Source: Martelella alba
GTDB lineage: Bacteria; Pseudomonadota; Alphaproteobacteria; Rhizobiales; Rhizobiaceae
Length of the DNA: 64,000 nt
Direction: 5' to 3'
NCBI RefSeq assembly: GCF_006516955.1
Contig: NZ_VHLG01000003.1
Coordinates: forward strand, 124,001-188,000
In this document: piece after piece, positions 1 to 9,003 of the stretch
How the letters are laid out: every line of letters begins with the position of its first letter
Numbering within the stretch: position 1 is the first letter of the stretch
Translations under genes and position numbers: made by a program
Notes under the pieces: model-generated
The model's database searches: none
What the model saw: only the letters and a program-made list of their open reading frames with translations
Told to the model about the DNA's origin: nothing

Positions 1-516
1 TTTCAGCGCAGCGTTGTCTATATCTGCGCCCATTCACCGGAAGGAACGATGGGCTTTGTTCTCAATCGTGTACTTGATGTCTCTTTCTCGGAGGTCCTGG
101 CCCAGGTCAAGCTGATGGATGGTGATCAGGCGAAGGGTCTGCCGCGTCATATCGCGGATTTCAAGGTTCAGTTTGGCGGCCCGGTGGAGCGTGGCCGCGG
201 CTTTGTGCTGCATTCGGATGACTATGCCTGCGAGACGAGTATTCCGGTGAGTGACGATCTGTGCCTGACGGCAACGCTGGACGTATTGCGCGGCATTGCC
301 GAGGGGCGGGGACCTGAGCGGGCCGCTCTCTATCTCGGTTATGCCAGCTGGGGAGCGGGACAGCTGGAGGCGGAAATCGCCAATAATGACTGGCTGACCT
401 GCCCGGCAACCGACAGCATCATTTTTGATGATGATCTTGACAGCAAATATGAGCGTGCCCTGCTCACCATGGGGGTTGAGCCCTCACTGCTTTCAAGCAA
501 GATCGGCCACGCCTGA
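1..516 (+). CDS. YqgE/AlgH family protein (5' partial)
   Basis: The reading frame is open from the first base of the window, so the N-terminus lies outside. The visible 171 residues begin FQRSVVYICAHSPEGTMGF, which continues as FVLNR and matches the conserved YqgE/AlgH core (VVYICxHxxxGAMGxVxNR). A later GGPV element and a C-terminal stretch with W-G-A-GQLE (YASWGAGQLEAEI) are also typical of the family. The family is widespread in proteobacteria; a role in transcriptional regulation (AlgH in Pseudomonas) has been proposed, but its biochemical function is not settled. An internal ATG at 49 is not the start, because the family motif extends upstream of it. A separate downstream gene starts 124 bp later on the same strand. 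Confidence 0.93.
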   Translation, partial: FQRSVVYICAHSPEGTMGFVLNRVLDVSFSEVLAQVKLMDGDQAKGLPRHIADFKVQFGGPVERGRGFVLHSDDYACETSIPVSDDLCLTATLDVLRGIAEGRGPERAALYLGYASWGAGQLEAEIANNDWLTCPATDSIIFDDDLDSKYERALLTMGVEPSLLSSKIGHA

Positions 517-640
517 AGCCGAACTCCTTGCAGCCGTTCAAGGAACCTGCGCGGCAGGAAATGCGTTTTGTAAACGTATTCTTGCGGCACGGGCGAACCT
601 GGGGCTCCGGCAATGCCGCGCGAGGGGTAAGCGAGGAGCA

Positions 641-1684
641 ATGAAACTTTTTTCCTGTGACCATTGCGGTCAGACGGTTTATTTCGACAATCAAAACTGT
701 GTTGCCTGCGGCCATCGCCTGGGGTTCGATCCTCAGGAGATGCGCATGCATGCACTGGAAGGTGAAGCGGAGGCACTGTGGCGGAGCCGGTCTGTTGGCG
801 GGGGCCTGTTCCGCTTCTGCGCCAATGCCGGTGCCGGGGTGTGTAACTGGCTGGTTCCGTGTGAGGGGGCTGACGTCTATTGCCATGCCTGCCGCCACAA
901 CCGGCTGATGCCCGACATCGCCACAGCAGAAGGGCTGACGCGCTGGAAGCAGATCACCGCAGCCGAGCGGCATCTGTTTTACTCGCTGATGCGTTTCAGA
1001 ATTCTAACGCCAACGCTGGCAGAGGAGCCGGACGGCGGTCTGGTTTTCGATTTCCTTGAGGATAGCGTCAGTCAGGATGGCTCGGTCACGCCGGCCATGA
1101 CCGGCCACGATAACGGCGTGATCTCGCTGCGAGCGGCGGAAGCGGATGACGTTATGCGGGAAATCGCCCGCAACCAGATGGACGAGCCCTATCGCACGCT
1201 GCTCGGGCATTTTCGCCACGAAGTCGGGCATTATGTATGGGACAGGCTGGTTCGCGATCGCGATGGCTTTGCCGGATTTCGCGCCGTCTTCGGCGATGAA
1301 CGCGAAGACTATTCAGCCGCGCTTGAGCGGCACTATCAGCATGGCCCGCAACCGGGCTGGCAGGAACATTTTGTCAGCGCCTATGCGACGACCCACCCAT
1401 GGGAGGATTTCGCGGAAAGCTTTGCCCATCTCTTGCATATCGTTGACACGCTGGAAACGGCGCAGGCTTTCGGCCTGTCCGTTGATGGCGCTGAAGCGCC
1501 CATGGGGGACCCCTATCTCTGTCATGATGCGGCCAGTCTGGCGGCCGCGTGGGTGCCGCTGACACTTGCCATGAACGCCATCCATCGCAGCATGGGTGAG
1601 AATGATTTCTATCCCTTCGTGCTGACGCCGGACATTGTCGGTAAGCTTGACTACATCAGCATGCTTCTGCCGAAAGCAGCATAG
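641..1684 (+). CDS. Zinc-ribbon putative zinc-binding metallopeptidase
   Basis: The 347-residue product starts at ATG 641 behind a GAGGAG ribosome-binding site; an in-frame upstream extension to about 425 overlaps yqgE and lacks support. The N-terminus carries a zinc ribbon with Cys6, Cys9, Cys20 and Cys23 (CDHC, CVAC), and further Cys pairs occur around residues 65-85 (FCANAGAGVC, CHAC). A HEVGH motif at residues 193-197 is the HExxH zinc-peptidase signature, and a downstream HPWEDFAESFAHLLH stretch (about residues 250-265) could give the third ligand. This layout matches the family usually annotated as putative zinc-binding metallopeptidase (Pfam Peptidase_Mx type). The substrate is unknown. 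No signal peptide is visible, so the protein is probably cytoplasmic. Confidence 0.88.
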   Translation: MKLFSCDHCGQTVYFDNQNCVACGHRLGFDPQEMRMHALEGEAEALWRSRSVGGGLFRFCANAGAGVCNWLVPCEGADVYCHACRHNRLMPDIATAEGLTRWKQITAAERHLFYSLMRFRILTPTLAEEPDGGLVFDFLEDSVSQDGSVTPAMTGHDNGVISLRAAEADDVMREIARNQMDEPYRTLLGHFRHEVGHYVWDRLVRDRDGFAGFRAVFGDEREDYSAALERHYQHGPQPGWQEHFVSAYATTHPWEDFAESFAHLLHIVDTLETAQAFGLSVDGAEAPMGDPYLCHDAASLAAAWVPLTLAMNAIHRSMGENDFYPFVLTPDIVGKLDYISMLLPKAA

Positions 1685-1783
1685 GCGCAGGCGCGGCAAG
1701 ACAATGCCGCACAAGACGCGGTACCGCGCGCTTCAGCCCTAATGATACTCCGTTGCTTTGTCTGCACGCGCTTGCGACTGGAA

Positions 1784-1810
1784 AGCCGCGATCCTAGTCC
1801 TTTCGCGGCT
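1784..1810. terminator. Inverted repeat between convergent genes
   Basis: The 8-bp arms AGCCGCGA (1784-1791) and TCGCGGCT (1803-1810) flank an 11-nt loop in the 160-bp gap between the metallopeptidase and the GGDEF/EAL gene, which face each other. Reading the minus strand, the stem is followed by TTTCC, so it may weakly terminate the minus-strand gene. The T-tract is poor, so the assignment is tentative. Confidence 0.35.
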
Positions 1811-1844
1811 CAGCCGGTCAGCACGTCTTGCTGTGGCTGAGGCG

Positions 1845-4742
1845 TTATTCCGCTGCGTGATAGCTGTCGCGGTCACGCAGCAGGCGCAGGGCCTGGCTGG
1901 CGCGGACGGCGGGGCCATAAAGCGGCCCCTGGGCAAAGGCGCAGCCGGCGTCTGACAAGCCGCGCGCCTGCGTCTCGGTCTTCACATCAAGAATGCTGAC
2001 GCGGATGCCCATCTTCTCCGCCAGTTCGACAAAGGCCCTGGTCAGCTCGTAACTGTCCTCGGTTTCCCGGTCGAAAAGCCCATGGTCCACCCGGACAAAA
2101 TCAAAAGGAAAACCATTGAGGAAGGACAGCGAGCCATAGCCGTTTCCGAACCGGTCAAGGCCGAGGCCGATCCCGATGGCACGCAGCTGCTCGAGCGAAC
2201 GGCGGGCCTGTTCCGGCGCTTCAAGGATGATGTTTTCCGGCATGGTCAGCATGAGCTGGCGCGGTGACAGGCCGGAACGGCGAACCATGCTTTCAATCTC
2301 GTTGAGCGTGCTGGTCCGCAACATATCCTTGGTTGCCAGATCGATCGAGACAAAGGCTCTGGCGCCCGGTATCGCACCTTGAATGGCCGCCAGATCCGCC
2401 AGCGCCTGTTTCAGGGTGAAAAGAATAAGATCCGGCATGAGGCCAGCCTCGGCGGCCATGGTTTCAACTTCGCCGGCGGCAATTTCGCCGCGGCGCGGAT
2501 GCTGCCAGCGCAGCTGGCATTCAAAGCCTGCAACGGCGAAACTGTCGAGCCGGACAATGGGCCGATAGAGCACATTCATCTCGCTGCGTTCAATGGCATG
2601 GCCGAGATCGGTTTTGATCTGCAGGCGTTCCGCGCCGAACATGCGGAAGGAAGGCTTGAAAGTCTCGACCCGGTTGCCGCCGGCGCGCTTGGCGCGGTAC
2701 ATGGCAAGGCGGGCATCCTCAAGGAAGCTCTCGGCATCTTCATGCTCGTCATGCCAGGAGGCAATGCCGATCGAAGCGGTCAGCTGGATGTCACGCTCGC
2801 CGAAATAGACCGGCATGGCAATGGCGGCGGTCAGTCCGTCGGTGAATTCGGCGATCCGCACCGGATCATTTTCTGACAGGAGGATGATTGCGAAACTGTT
2901 GCCGGAGAGGCGGGCCAGCGTGTCTTCCGGCTTCATCAGCCGCTGCATGCGCCGCGTGAGCGCGATCAGAATATTATCGCCAGCAGCGATACCAAGCGTG
3001 TCATTGATGTCGCTGTAGCGGTCAATATCGGCAACGATAACGGTTGGCTGAAGTGAAGAGACGCTGTCGGAGATGGTCATGACGGATTTCAGCCGGTCCA
3101 GGAAGACAGGCCGGTTGACGAGGCCGGTCAGATTGTCCTGCACAGCATCTTGAAGCAGGCGCTGGCTGCTGGCCTTGAACTCGGTCAGATCGGTCAACGT
3201 GCCGACGCAGCGCACGACTTCGCCATTTGCGCTCAGCACCGGCCGGGCGCGGATCAAAAGCCAGTGATAGTGGCCGTCATCGGCGCGGATGCGAAACTCC
3301 AGTTTCAGCCGTCCGCGCCGCCATTCCAGGAGCATGTCCAGCGTGGAGCGGAACATGTCGCGGTCATCGGGATGCAGCAGCGGCAACCAGGAGCGCGCCG
3401 GCCCGCTGAGCATGCCTGCAGTCAGGCCGAGCTTTGTGGAGAAATCGGGTTCCGTGACAATCCGGTCGCGGGCGACATCCCAGTCCCAGACGGTGCCATC
3501 GGCGCCGATCAGCGCCAGCGCCTGACGTTCGAGATCGGAAAACAGCCCGGACTGGTAGGCGCCGCCGGCAAAGGCATGCTGCATCACCGTGAAGCCAAGC
3601 AGCAGCACGATCAGCACAAGGCCACCGTCAAGGGCAGGCTGGACAATGTCATTGTCAATGCGCCCTGTCACCGTCAGCCAGCCGGCGAAAAGCCAGGCGA
3701 TGATCAGCGCCCAGGCGGGCATTAACAGGATGGCGCGGTCATAGCGGCGGGCGCTCAGATAGATGATCAGCATGGTGCCGAGCGCCACGGTGGTGGCAAA
3801 GGAAATCCGGGCGATGCCGGTGGCAACAGACGGATCGAAGATGGCGACGCCGAAAAGCGCCATCACCGCCAGGCCCCAGGCTGCAGTCGCATAGCCGAGA
3901 TGGACATGCCAGCGCGACAGATTGAGATAGGTGAATAGGAAGACAACAAGGCTGAACGCGACCGCCACATCCGCTGAAGCGCGCCATATTCGCTCATCCG
4001 TTGGTGTTAACGGTATGAGCTTTTCGAGAAAACTGAAATCGATGGCGACGTAGAGCAGCACGGACCAGGCCAGCATGGCCGTCGCAGGCAGCATGGATGT
4101 TCCCTTGACGACAAAGAGGATGGTCAGGAAAACCGCCAGAAGCCCGGCAATGCCGAGAACAATACCGTGATACAGGGTGAAGGCGTTTTCGGTATCCTTA
4201 TATTCATCCGGCTGCCAGAGATAGAGCTGCGGCAGGGTCGGGCTTGCCAGTTCCGCTACGAAGGTGACGACCGAACCGGGATTGAGCGTGATCCGGAACA
4301 CATCGGCATCGTCGCTGTCCTGCCGCTCAAGCGTGAAGCCTTCACTGGGCGTGATGGCAACCACGCGTTCCGAGCCGAGATCCGGCCAGAACAGGCGAGA
4401 GCCGGGCAGACGGAAATGCGGGGCAACGATAACCCGGTCGATCTGCTCGTCAGACACATTGGCCAGCGAGAACACGGCCCAGTCACCCAGATGGTTGCCA
4501 TTGGTTGCGCGAACCTCGATACGGCGCCGGATACCGTTCGGATCAGGCGCGGTAGAGACCTGGAAGGTTTCGCCCTGATTGTCATAAATATCAACATTGT
4601 TGGTGAGATCGATCGCCACATCTCCGCGCGATACCTCGACCGGCTCGGCAGCCAGTGCTGCGGTTCCTTGCAGGAAGATAACCGCAAACAGCAGAGTGAC
4701 CAGCACAAGCAGTCTGGAACGAAGCGTGGGGCGTGGCGTCAT
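1845..4742 (-). CDS. Membrane PAS-GGDEF-EAL protein with degenerate catalytic motifs
   Basis: The 965-residue product has a signal peptide or first membrane segment at residues 1-31, a periplasmic domain at about 32-190, and about seven membrane segments from 192 to 395. These are followed by a PAS domain (about 405-525, LHPDDRDMF, LTDLTEFK), a GGDEF domain (about 535-690) and an EAL domain (about 705-950). Where GGDEF should be there is SGNSF, and KPED replaces the RxxD inhibitory site. EAL is replaced by ECQ (ECQLRW), and the DDFG loop reads DRFG. Both enzymatic activities are therefore probably lost, leaving a possible c-di-GMP-binding or signalling-scaffold role. The start overlaps the stop of the upstream GNAT gene by ATGA, implying translational coupling. 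Confidence 0.92.
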   Translation of the reverse strand: MTPRPTLRSRLLVLVTLLFAVIFLQGTAALAAEPVEVSRGDVAIDLTNNVDIYDNQGETFQVSTAPDPNGIRRRIEVRATNGNHLGDWAVFSLANVSDEQIDRVIVAPHFRLPGSRLFWPDLGSERVVAITPSEGFTLERQDSDDADVFRITLNPGSVVTFVAELASPTLPQLYLWQPDEYKDTENAFTLYHGIVLGIAGLLAVFLTILFVVKGTSMLPATAMLAWSVLLYVAIDFSFLEKLIPLTPTDERIWRASADVAVAFSLVVFLFTYLNLSRWHVHLGYATAAWGLAVMALFGVAIFDPSVATGIARISFATTVALGTMLIIYLSARRYDRAILLMPAWALIIAWLFAGWLTVTGRIDNDIVQPALDGGLVLIVLLLGFTVMQHAFAGGAYQSGLFSDLERQALALIGADGTVWDWDVARDRIVTEPDFSTKLGLTAGMLSGPARSWLPLLHPDDRDMFRSTLDMLLEWRRGRLKLEFRIRADDGHYHWLLIRARPVLSANGEVVRCVGTLTDLTEFKASSQRLLQDAVQDNLTGLVNRPVFLDRLKSVMTISDSVSSLQPTVIVADIDRYSDINDTLGIAAGDNILIALTRRMQRLMKPEDTLARLSGNSFAIILLSENDPVRIAEFTDGLTAAIAMPVYFGERDIQLTASIGIASWHDEHEDAESFLEDARLAMYRAKRAGGNRVETFKPSFRMFGAERLQIKTDLGHAIERSEMNVLYRPIVRLDSFAVAGFECQLRWQHPRRGEIAAGEVETMAAEAGLMPDLILFTLKQALADLAAIQGAIPGARAFVSIDLATKDMLRTSTLNEIESMVRRSGLSPRQLMLTMPENIILEAPEQARRSLEQLRAIGIGLGLDRFGNGYGSLSFLNGFPFDFVRVDHGLFDRETEDSYELTRAFVELAEKMGIRVSILDVKTETQARGLSDAGCAFAQGPLYGPAVRASQALRLLRDRDSYHAAE

Positions 4743-5359
4743 GTCTGGCTTTCGGTCCCTTTTTTTGTCTTGTTCCAGTCGTCGGCGAGAAGAGCATAAA
4801 GATGATGATCTCGCCAGACACCATTGATACGCAAATATTCGCGTAGCAGCCCTTCCTGATTGAAGCCGGCTTTTTGCAGCAATCGGGCGCTGCGTTCATT
4901 GGTTGGAATGCAGGCTGCCTCGATCCGGTGCAATCGCATTTCGTTGAAGATGTAAGGTATTACAAGGCTGAGTGCGGCAAACATGTGACCTTGGCCGGCA
5001 AATTCTTCGCCCATCCAATATCCAAGTGTGCATTTCTGCGCCACGCCGCGCTGGATGAGGCCGATGGTAATACCACCAGCAAGTGTTTCGGTTTCCTTCA
5101 GGAAGATGAAAAGCTGAATGCTTGTATTGGCATCGAAATCGCGGTTTACACGGTGAACCCGCTGGCGGAAAGCGGGTTCGGTCATGTCCTGCACATTCCA
5201 CAGCGGTTCCCATGGCTGCAGGAAAGCGCGGCCGCGCGTGCGCAACGCGCTCCATTCAGCAAAATCCGATACACGCGGCAGGCGCAGAAAATGCGTATTC
5301 GAATGCAGTGCGAAGCTGCGACGTCTGAGCGCCTTCGGGCTTAGAAACGGCTGCAGCAT
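4739..5359 (-). CDS. GNAT family N-acetyltransferase (RimJ/RimL-like)
   Basis: The 206-residue protein matches the RimJ/RimL type of GNAT. After an N-terminal MLQPFL segment come the LRLPRVSDFAEWSALR opening, YWMGEEFAGQGHMFAAL (acetyl-CoA-binding Q/RxxGxG/A-like loop, about residue 130) and the C-terminal NERSARLLQKAGFNQEG motif. These enzymes acetylate protein N-termini or small molecules; the substrate here is not predictable. The ATG at 5359 has GGAAG about 8 nt upstream. Its stop overlaps the start of the PAS-GGDEF-EAL gene by four bases, so the two are co-transcribed. Confidence 0.93.
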   Translation of the reverse strand: MLQPFLSPKALRRRSFALHSNTHFLRLPRVSDFAEWSALRTRGRAFLQPWEPLWNVQDMTEPAFRQRVHRVNRDFDANTSIQLFIFLKETETLAGGITIGLIQRGVAQKCTLGYWMGEEFAGQGHMFAALSLVIPYIFNEMRLHRIEAACIPTNERSARLLQKAGFNQEGLLREYLRINGVWRDHHLYALLADDWNKTKKGTESQT

Positions 5360-5433
5360 CGGATCACTTCCGCTTGCGCGGAAGGCTCCCCTTCACCGGC
5401 GTCACTGACGTCTTTGCGCACTGCATACCCGTT

Positions 5434-6732
5434 TCAAAGCCCCGCCGATGCCTTCCTTCGTTCCCGGAACGAAAGATTGTGGATGATGTCATCAATCGGC
5501 GCGAGCTGCCCGATCGGACCGATCGCGGAAATCGTCGGACGCGTGTCGTAAAAGGTGCGGCCGGCAAGGTCGGTGAGGCGACGCGGTGTGATATTCTCCA
5601 GCCGCATCATCATTTCCTCATTCGGGATCGGTCGTCCCCAAAGCATGATCTGACGGGCGATCTGGCCGGCACGGGCGGCAGCACTTTCCTGGCCCATCAG
5701 CAGCTGCGCGCGGATCTGGGCGCGGGCGCGGTCGATCTCCGAACGGTCGACGCTTTCGGCGACGCGATGCAATTCGTCGATCACGACCGGCACCAGTTCG
5801 GTCAGCTGTTCTCCGCCGGTGGCGGCGTGAACGGCGAAGACGCCCGAATCGGAAAAGCCCCAATGGAAGGCGTAGACCGAATAGCAGAGGCCGCGAATCT
5901 CACGTACTTCCTGGAACAGGCGCGATGACATGCCACCGCCGAGCACATTGGCCAGGATCTGTGAACAATAGAAATCATGGGCGTGATAGGCGGGACCCTC
6001 GAAGCCGAGAATCACCTGTGCATCGGAAAGATCACGCGAAATACGAACATCACCGCCGGTATAGGAAGCCTCTTCCATGAAGGGCGGCGTTGCCGGCTGG
6101 CGCGGCAGGCTGTCGAACTTGATCTCGATCTCACGGACGAAGGCGTCATGATCAATCGCGCCAGTGCCGACGATGAAAACGCGGTCAGTGGTGTAATTGC
6201 GGGCCATGTAGCGGCGGATATCGTCAGGCTGGAAGGCCATCACCGTGTCCGGTGTGCCGAGGATCGGCCGGCCAATCGTCTGATCGCGGAAGGCAGCACC
6301 GGCAAAATTGTCGAAGACGACATCGTCAGGAATATCATTGGCAGCGCCAATCTCCTGCATGATGACGTTTTTCTCACGCGCCAGCTCTTCCGGGTCGAAG
6401 AGGGAATCGGTCAGAATATCGGCAAGGATGTCCACCGCCAGCGGAAGGTGATCCTTCAATACGCGGGCATAATAGGACGTTGTCTCCGTCGATGTCGCGG
6501 CGTTGACCTCTCCTCCGACATTTTCGATCTCCTCGGCAATCTGCCTGGCAGAACGCCGGTTCGTTCCCTTGAACGCCATATGTTCGAGCAGGTGGGCGAT
6601 ACCGTGCTCGTTTTCAAGTTCATTGCGCGCTCCGGATTTGATCCACGCGCCGAGAGCGACGCTTTCGATATGCGGCATGTTCTCGGTTACGATCGTCAAC
6701 CCGGATGGAAGCCGGGTGTACTCTACGGTCAT
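5434..6732 (-). CDS. M16 family zinc metallopeptidase (processing-peptidase-like)
   Basis: The 432-residue protein carries the inverted zinc motif HxxEH at residues 47-51 (HLLEH, followed by MAFKGT), the hallmark of pitrilysin/M16 peptidases. The length fits the single-chain bacterial homologues of the mitochondrial processing peptidase beta subunit. The C-terminal half contains the usual R/Y loop region (GLCYSVYAFHWGFSDSG). There is no obvious signal peptide. It follows thrC by only 18 bp on the same strand, and the pair probably forms one transcript. In alphaproteobacteria the physiological substrate of this peptidase is poorly defined. Confidence 0.95.
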   Translation of the reverse strand: MTVEYTRLPSGLTIVTENMPHIESVALGAWIKSGARNELENEHGIAHLLEHMAFKGTNRRSARQIAEEIENVGGEVNAATSTETTSYYARVLKDHLPLAVDILADILTDSLFDPEELAREKNVIMQEIGAANDIPDDVVFDNFAGAAFRDQTIGRPILGTPDTVMAFQPDDIRRYMARNYTTDRVFIVGTGAIDHDAFVREIEIKFDSLPRQPATPPFMEEASYTGGDVRISRDLSDAQVILGFEGPAYHAHDFYCSQILANVLGGGMSSRLFQEVREIRGLCYSVYAFHWGFSDSGVFAVHAATGGEQLTELVPVVIDELHRVAESVDRSEIDRARAQIRAQLLMGQESAAARAGQIARQIMLWGRPIPNEEMMMRLENITPRRLTDLAGRTFYDTRPTISAIGPIGQLAPIDDIIHNLSFRERRKASAGL

Positions 6733-6750
6733 GCGTACCTGCTTTCCTCG

Positions 6751-8151
6751 TTATGAACGTCCGACCCGCGCGGACGCACGGATATAACTCTCGACCTCTT
6801 CGAGGTTCGGGGAAAGGACATGGAACTGCTCCTCCCTGTCCATCAGATCAGCAAGCCATGACGGAAGCGCCGGGTCAATACCGCAAGCGGAATTTACTGC
6901 GGCCGGGAATTTTGCGGGATGGGCGGTGGAGAGCACCACCATGGGGTTTTCGGAGCGCATATACTGGCGTGCAACGTAAAGACCAACGGCTGTATGCGGG
7001 TCCGCGAGATAGCCCGTCTCCTTCAGCGTGCGGGCGATCTCCCCCTTCACTTCATCTTCACCGGCGCGGCCGGCGGCAAAGTCCTTCCGAATTTCTGTCA
7101 GGGTATCGGCTTCGATGTCAAAGGCGCCTGATTGTTTCAGGCTTGCCATGGCGCGGCGAACCGCATCGGCATCACGACCGCCAGCTTCAAACAGCAGTCG
7201 TTCGAAATTGGACGAGATCTGGATATCCATCGATGGCGAGGTGGTCGCGGCGACACCGCGCATCTCATAACGGCCGGTGGCAAGCGTGCGCGCCAGAATG
7301 TCATTGGCATTGGTTGCGATCACCAGGCGGCCGACCGGCAGTCCCATGCGCTTGGCAACATAGCCGGCAAGGATATCACCGAAATTGCCAGTCGGAACGG
7401 TGAAATCGATTTCGCGATCCGGTGCGCCAAGCGAGAGCGAGGCGGTGAAATAATAGACGATCTGGGCCATGATGCGGGCCCAGTTGATCGAATTCACTCC
7501 CGAAAGCTTGATGCCGGTGCGGAAGGGCGCGTCATTGAACATCGCCTTGACGAGGTTCTGGCAATCATCGAAATCGCCTTCAATCGCCAGAGCATGCACA
7601 TTTTCGCCTTTCGAGGTCGTCATCTGCCGCTGCTGGACCGGAGATACCTTGCCATGCGGGAAGAGGATGAAGATATCGGTGCGCGCGCTACCGGCAAAGG
7701 CATCGATTGCCGCCCCCCCGGTATCACCGGACGTGGCGCCGACAATGGTTGCGCGCTCGCCACGCTCGGCAAGCACATGATCCATCAGCCGCGCCAGAAG
7801 CTGCATCGCCACATCCTTGAAGGCGAGCGTCGTGCCGTGGAACAATTCGAGGATGAAGGTGTTTTCACCGCTCTGGACGAGGGGCGCGACGGCTGCGTGA
7901 CGGAAGGTCGCGTAGGCATCGTCGATCATCGCCTTCAGCACGTCATCGGCGATTTCACCATCGATGAAGGGCTTGATGACGGCAAAGGCGATCTCACAAT
8001 AGGGCCTGCCGCGCAGCGCCCGGATATCTTCGGCAGAAAACTGCGGAAAATGCTCCGGCAGATAAAGGCCGCCATCGGTGGCAAGGCCTGCGAGAAGCGC
8101 ATCGGAAAACTTCAGTGAGGGGGCTTCGCCCCGCGTTGAAACATATTCCAC
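6751..8151 (-). CDS. thrC: Threonine synthase
   Basis: This enzyme converts O-phospho-L-homoserine to L-threonine with pyridoxal phosphate. The 466-residue product opens with EYVSTRGEAPSLKFSDALL, the typical start of rhizobial ThrC. The PLP lysine lies in TTLAFKDVAMQLLARL (Lys112), and the phosphate-binding ATSGDTGGAA loop follows. The frame extends to a GTG at 8175, but I chose the GTG at 8151. It sits 6 nt behind an AAGGGG ribosome-binding site and gives the family's usual length and N-terminus. The M16 peptidase gene lies 18 bp downstream. The gene is divergent from the lipoprotein gene at 8349. Confidence 0.96.
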   Translation of the reverse strand: MEYVSTRGEAPSLKFSDALLAGLATDGGLYLPEHFPQFSAEDIRALRGRPYCEIAFAVIKPFIDGEIADDVLKAMIDDAYATFRHAAVAPLVQSGENTFILELFHGTTLAFKDVAMQLLARLMDHVLAERGERATIVGATSGDTGGAAIDAFAGSARTDIFILFPHGKVSPVQQRQMTTSKGENVHALAIEGDFDDCQNLVKAMFNDAPFRTGIKLSGVNSINWARIMAQIVYYFTASLSLGAPDREIDFTVPTGNFGDILAGYVAKRMGLPVGRLVIATNANDILARTLATGRYEMRGVAATTSPSMDIQISSNFERLLFEAGGRDADAVRRAMASLKQSGAFDIEADTLTEIRKDFAAGRAGEDEVKGEIARTLKETGYLADPHTAVGLYVARQYMRSENPMVVLSTAHPAKFPAAVNSACGIDPALPSWLADLMDREEQFHVLSPNLEEVESYIRASARVGRS

Positions 8152-8348
8152 GGACAACCCCTTCGTGCTTGCCACGTTTACCTGATCCTGCCTAACTGGT
8201 GCCGCTTTTTTCCTGCTGCTACCATGTGAGATCTGGTTTTGGTAACGGTCTTACGCCTGTAATGCGAGAGACAATCGATTTTTGCTGCGGGCGCTGATAT
8301 AGACCAAAGCGGATTGGGTTGAAAAGCCCTGCTTACCGGAATGAACCG

Positions 8349-8906
8349 ATGAAAGGGATGTTTGTCGTGCCAAGTCGCTCCATGAGCCGTTTCGCGGCGG
8401 TGCTGGTCCTTCCAGCACTTGTGGCCTGCTCCACCACGAAACAGGCTGAACCTGAAGCCAAACCTGCCGAAACCGTTACGGCTGGCGTCAACCTCACGGC
8501 GCTGGCGCGCATCTGCCCGCCGGTCATGCTTGATGATGACCATGCCTTCATCCGGGTCTATTCCCCGGCCAGCTCGTCCAAGCCTGAGGATCTCGTCTAT
8601 CAGGTCTCGCTGGGGGCCTATATCCGCAGCTGCGATGTTGCGCAGGCAGGCGAGGCGCTTTCGCCCAATATCGCGGTTCAGGGCCGCATTGTCGGCGGCC
8701 CGAAGGCGAAGGCCGGAACCATCAATGTTCCGATCCACGTTGTGATGAAGGACAGCAAGACCACCTTCTATGACCAGGTCGTGACGCAGCCGGTGGACTT
8801 GCCCGCCGACACGCTGTCGACGCAGTTCATCTTCAAGAAGACAGATCTGTCATTGCCGCCGACCGCCGGGCCGCTTGCCCGCATCTATGTTGGCGTCGGC
8901 AAGTAA
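8349..8906 (+). CDS. Uncharacterised lipoprotein
   Basis: I do not recognise the family by name. The product (185 residues from ATG 8349) has a signal peptide ending in a lipobox, ALVAC, with the predicted lipidated Cys27. A Pro/Glu/Ala linker (KQAEPEAKPAETV) follows, then a compact beta-rich domain with two cysteines (ICPP, IRSCDVAQAGEAL). The frame also extends to a TTG at 8319, and ATGs at 8358 and 8382 are possible; any of these keeps the lipobox. The gene stands alone, divergent from thrC. Small lipoproteins of this look are common in Rhizobiales, probably periplasmic and envelope-associated, but the function is unknown. Confidence 0.8.
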   Translation: MKGMFVVPSRSMSRFAAVLVLPALVACSTTKQAEPEAKPAETVTAGVNLTALARICPPVMLDDDHAFIRVYSPASSSKPEDLVYQVSLGAYIRSCDVAQAGEALSPNIAVQGRIVGGPKAKAGTINVPIHVVMKDSKTTFYDQVVTQPVDLPADTLSTQFIFKKTDLSLPPTAGPLARIYVGVGK

Positions 8907-8932
8907 TCCTCTTCATTCAGGACCATCAGACA

Positions 8933-8969
8933 GCGCATTTCCGGTTTCAGATGACGGCCGGAAATGCGC
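8933..8969. repeat. Perfect 12-bp inverted repeat after the lipoprotein gene
   Basis: The arms GCGCATTTCCGG (8933-8944) and CCGGAAATGCGC (8958-8969) are perfectly complementary across a 13-nt loop. The repeat lies 26 bp past the lipoprotein stop and ahead of the convergent orphan gene that ends at 9004. There is no T-tract on either side. It could be a bidirectional terminator or transcript-stabilising hairpin. Confidence 0.6.
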
Positions 8970-9003
8970 AATGTCGTGACGCTGCGGGTGGCCCGGACCC
9001 GCT

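Noticed and set aside
425-640. Upstream extension of the zinc metallopeptidase frame
   Set aside because: It overlaps yqgE by about 90 bp in another frame, adds no domain, and the GAGGAG site is placed for ATG 641.
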